The notes beneath the pieces were generated by a model. It worked only from the letters and a program-made list of their open reading frames with translations, did no database searches and was not told the origin of the DNA. DNA of 24,873 nucleotides from NCBI GenBank assembly GCA_964421755.1, contig CAYQYP010000101.1, positions 1-24,873 on the forward strand. The letters run 5' to 3'. Source of the stretch: CAVUUN01 sp964421755 (lineage in GTDB: Bacteria > Acidobacteriota > UBA6911 > RPQK01). Positions 23,260-24,873 of this stretch are shown here, piece by piece. The position numbers and the translations under genes are program-made. Numbering within the stretch: position 1 is the first letter of the stretch; each line of letters opens with the position of its first letter.

Positions 23260-23594
23260 CGAAACCAGAACCGAACGATAGCGACCGGCCGGAACTGGAT
23301 GATCAGGATGTCCCGGAAATCGTCGAGCTGACGATCGACGGGACTCTGGACCTTCACACGTTCAGCCCGGCCGACGTCAAAGATCTTGTCCCTGCTTACA
23401 TCGACGAGTGTGTAAGCAGGGACATCCTGCAAATCAGAATCATTCACGGCAAGGGCACCGGCACTTTGCGACGAATCGTTCGCTCGATTCTTGACGCGAA
23501 TCCCCAGGTCGTCCGGTACTGGCAGGAGGAGGGAACCGGAGGCGGCTGGGGCGCGACCATCGTCGCACTGGCGCCACGCCCGCAAATCCGCTAG
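23256..23594 (+). CDS. Smr-domain protein
   Basis: A 112-residue protein that is essentially one Smr domain: LDLH at 31-34, the HGKGTG loop at 64-69, and a closing GGGWGATIVAL (96-106). This is the domain found at the C-terminus of MutS2, where it shows nuclease activity or binds DNA; free-standing copies may act on RNA or stalled ribosomes. The start is TTG 23256, overlapping the previous stop in TTGA, so translation is coupled. The acidic first 20 residues look disordered. The pdxA start is 10 bp after its stop. Confidence 0.9.
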   Translation: MTKPEPNDSDRPELDDQDVPEIVELTIDGTLDLHTFSPADVKDLVPAYIDECVSRDILQIRIIHGKGTGTLRRIVRSILDANPQVVRYWQEEGTGGGWGATIVALAPRPQIR

Positions 23595-23604
23595 GCTTCA
23601 CCTT

Positions 23605-24579
23605 ATGGTTATCGCGATCACGATGGGAGATGCCGCAGGCGTCGGCCCCGAGATTGCCCTGCGCTCGTTTCTGGACGGCGAAATCCCCGACGGGGCCGTG
23701 GTGTACGGGGACCTTTCTGTCCTTCAGTACTGCGCCGAGACGCTCGGGCTGTCGGTGCCGTTGCGCGCGGTCCGGGACCCCCGTGAGGCTGCGGCGGGCC
23801 AGCTGAATGTGCTCGATTTTGCCCGCCTGAACCGTGGGGATTTTGCAATTGGGAAGGTGTCCGCTGCATCAGGCGCCGCTGCGCGACATTACGTGGTCGA
23901 AGCCACGAAAGCCGCCCTGGCCCGTCGCGTGGAGGCGGTCGTCACATTGCCGATGAACAAGGAAGCGACGCGGCTGTCAGATCCGCAGTTCATCGGCCAT
24001 ACAGAGTTGATTGCTTCACTTTGTGGCGTCGAGCGCTTTGCGATGATGCTGGCACTTGATGAACTCGCGACCACGTTCGTGAGCACCCACGTGTCACTGG
24101 CGGAGGCAATCCGGTTGGTTCGGCGAGACAGGGTCATCGAGCTTGCTCTCCTCATGCACGAGACCTTGTCGCGATTCATCGCCAAACCGCGCCTTGCCGT
24201 TGCCGGCCTGAATCCGCACGCCGGCGAAGCGGGGATTTTCGGGGACGAGGAAAACCGCGAAATCGCTCCCGCCGTTCGCGAGGCCCGTGACCGGGGTCTG
24301 GACATCGAGGGCCCGTTACCGCCCGATACCGTCTTTCTGCAGGCGCTCCGTCGAAAGAGATTCGACGCGATCATCTGCATGTACCACGATCAGGGGCATA
24401 TCCCGCTGAAACTCTACGACTTCGAAGGGGGCGTCAATGTGACGCTCGGACTGCCCATAATCCGGACCTCGGTCGACCACGGGACCGCCTTCGACATCGC
24501 CTACCAGGGAAAAGCGTCGACCCGAAGCCTCGTTGCGGCGCTTCGTTACGCGCGGAAGCTGATGCAAACTGACCACTGA
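23605..24579 (+). CDS. pdxA: 4-hydroxythreonine-4-phosphate dehydrogenase
   Basis: A 324-residue cytosolic enzyme that oxidises 4-phosphooxy-L-threonine in the DXP-dependent pathway of pyridoxal phosphate synthesis. MGDAAGVGPEIALR (7-20), HTE (132-134), STHVS with H162, GLNPHAGE with H205 and YHDQGH with H261 give the substrate site and the three metal histidines, and TSVDHGTAFDIAY (288-300) the C-terminal signature. Length is normal for the family (about 330). The related PdxA2 (threonate-4-phosphate dehydrogenase) shares these residues, but no threonate kinase is adjacent. ATG 23605 is 10 bp after the Smr gene. Its last codons already read into the tandem repeat that follows. Confidence 0.93.
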   Translation: MVIAITMGDAAGVGPEIALRSFLDGEIPDGAVVYGDLSVLQYCAETLGLSVPLRAVRDPREAAAGQLNVLDFARLNRGDFAIGKVSAASGAAARHYVVEATKAALARRVEAVVTLPMNKEATRLSDPQFIGHTELIASLCGVERFAMMLALDELATTFVSTHVSLAEAIRLVRRDRVIELALLMHETLSRFIAKPRLAVAGLNPHAGEAGIFGDEENREIAPAVREARDRGLDIEGPLPPDTVFLQALRRKRFDAIICMYHDQGHIPLKLYDFEGGVNVTLGLPIIRTSVDHGTAFDIAYQGKASTRSLVAALRYARKLMQTDH

Positions 24580-24655
24580 CCGGCTGACCAGCTGACCAGC
24601 TGACCAGCTGACCGGCTAACCGACTGACAACTGACGACTGACAACTGACGACCGA
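24577..24655. repeat. CTGACCAG-type tandem repeat after pdxA
   Basis: Eight-bp units (CTGACCAG three times, then CTGACCGG, CTAACCGA) pass into 7-bp units (CTGACAA, CTGACGA). The pdxA stop codon TGA is itself part of the first unit, so the array starts within the gene's last codons. It leads into the second copy of palindrome C. Confidence 0.92.
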
Positions 24656-24726
24656 CTGTCCCGTTCAAGCAAGGCAACCCAACGAGCGTCAGGCGGAATC
24701 GAATGGAGCCGCGCCCGGCAGAGGGT

Positions 24727-24873
24727 GTCGAAAAAGTTCTTAAGGCCTGAAAGGCCGGCACATATTAGCCCAGGGCGAAGCGCTTTGTGCGCAGCCCTGG
24801 GTCTAAGGTAGAGGCGGAGACAAGCCCTGAAAAGGCGCAAGAACGGCAACATTATCAGGACCTTACGCCCTTA
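24727..24873. repeat. palindrome C, second copy (left half, cut by window end)
   Basis: These 147 bases match 19041-19188 with about four differences (one deleted G, three substitutions). A 17-base outer tag, ATCGAATGGAGCCGCGC at 24698-24714, is the exact reverse complement of 19316-19332 beyond the right end of the first copy, so the element extends further out than its inner arms. Confidence 0.93.

Overview
The window looks like a chromosomal segment of a GC-rich, Gram-negative, environmental bacterium. Twin-arginine-exported Gfo/Idh and sugar-isomerase proteins, a NapC/NirT-type multiheme cytochrome, a sigma-54 two-component system, an IPTL-CTERM (exosortase H type) surface protein, a PPC-domain protein and many long intergenic palindromes together suggest Acidobacteriota or a similar phylum. 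This is an inference from gene content; there is no rRNA in the window to settle it. Gene functions come from motif recognition by eye, not from database searches.

Layout. 22-2423 (minus): a six-heme-motif membrane cytochrome followed by a TAT-exported sugar isomerase-like protein. 2738-3817: a class I methyltransferase and tRNA-Ser(GGA). 3852-5255 (minus): an IPT/TIG protein with an IPTL-CTERM tail. 5614-7212: a small exported protein with two six-cysteine repeats, then a D-lactate dehydrogenase (ldhA-like). 7213-7694: a large repeat island. 7695-11835: a probable operon of a sulfatase-like hydrolase, an exported TIM-barrel protein, a VanZ-like membrane protein and a beta-hydroxyacid dehydrogenase. 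An orphan HisKA_3 sensor kinase follows, convergent with a TAT-exported Gfo/Idh oxidoreductase. 15035-15413: a second repeat island. 15414-18733: a c-type-heme sensor kinase and sigma-54 response regulator overlapping by ATGA. 18734-19517: three dyad sites and two palindromes. 19518-21431: an exported transglutaminase-like protein. 21699-21862: tRNA-His and tRNA-Arg. 22069-24579: a PPC-domain protein, an Smr-domain protein and pdxA in a tightly packed unit. The window ends inside another repeat island.

The most unusual feature is the repeat system. Long, nearly perfect inverted repeats of at least four unrelated sequence families lie between genes. Several are bracketed by short tandem repeats of 7-9 bp that begin at or right after gene stop codons and in two places end beside an extended -10 promoter. 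One palindrome family occurs twice in the window (19041-19293 and 24727 to the end) with about 97% identity by eye. On the gene side, the most interesting items are the two-CXXCH sensor kinase with its sigma-54 regulator and adjacent dyad sites, the cysteine-repeat protein, the CX3CH heme site of the cytochrome, and the sulfatase-like enzyme lacking the formylglycine cysteine.
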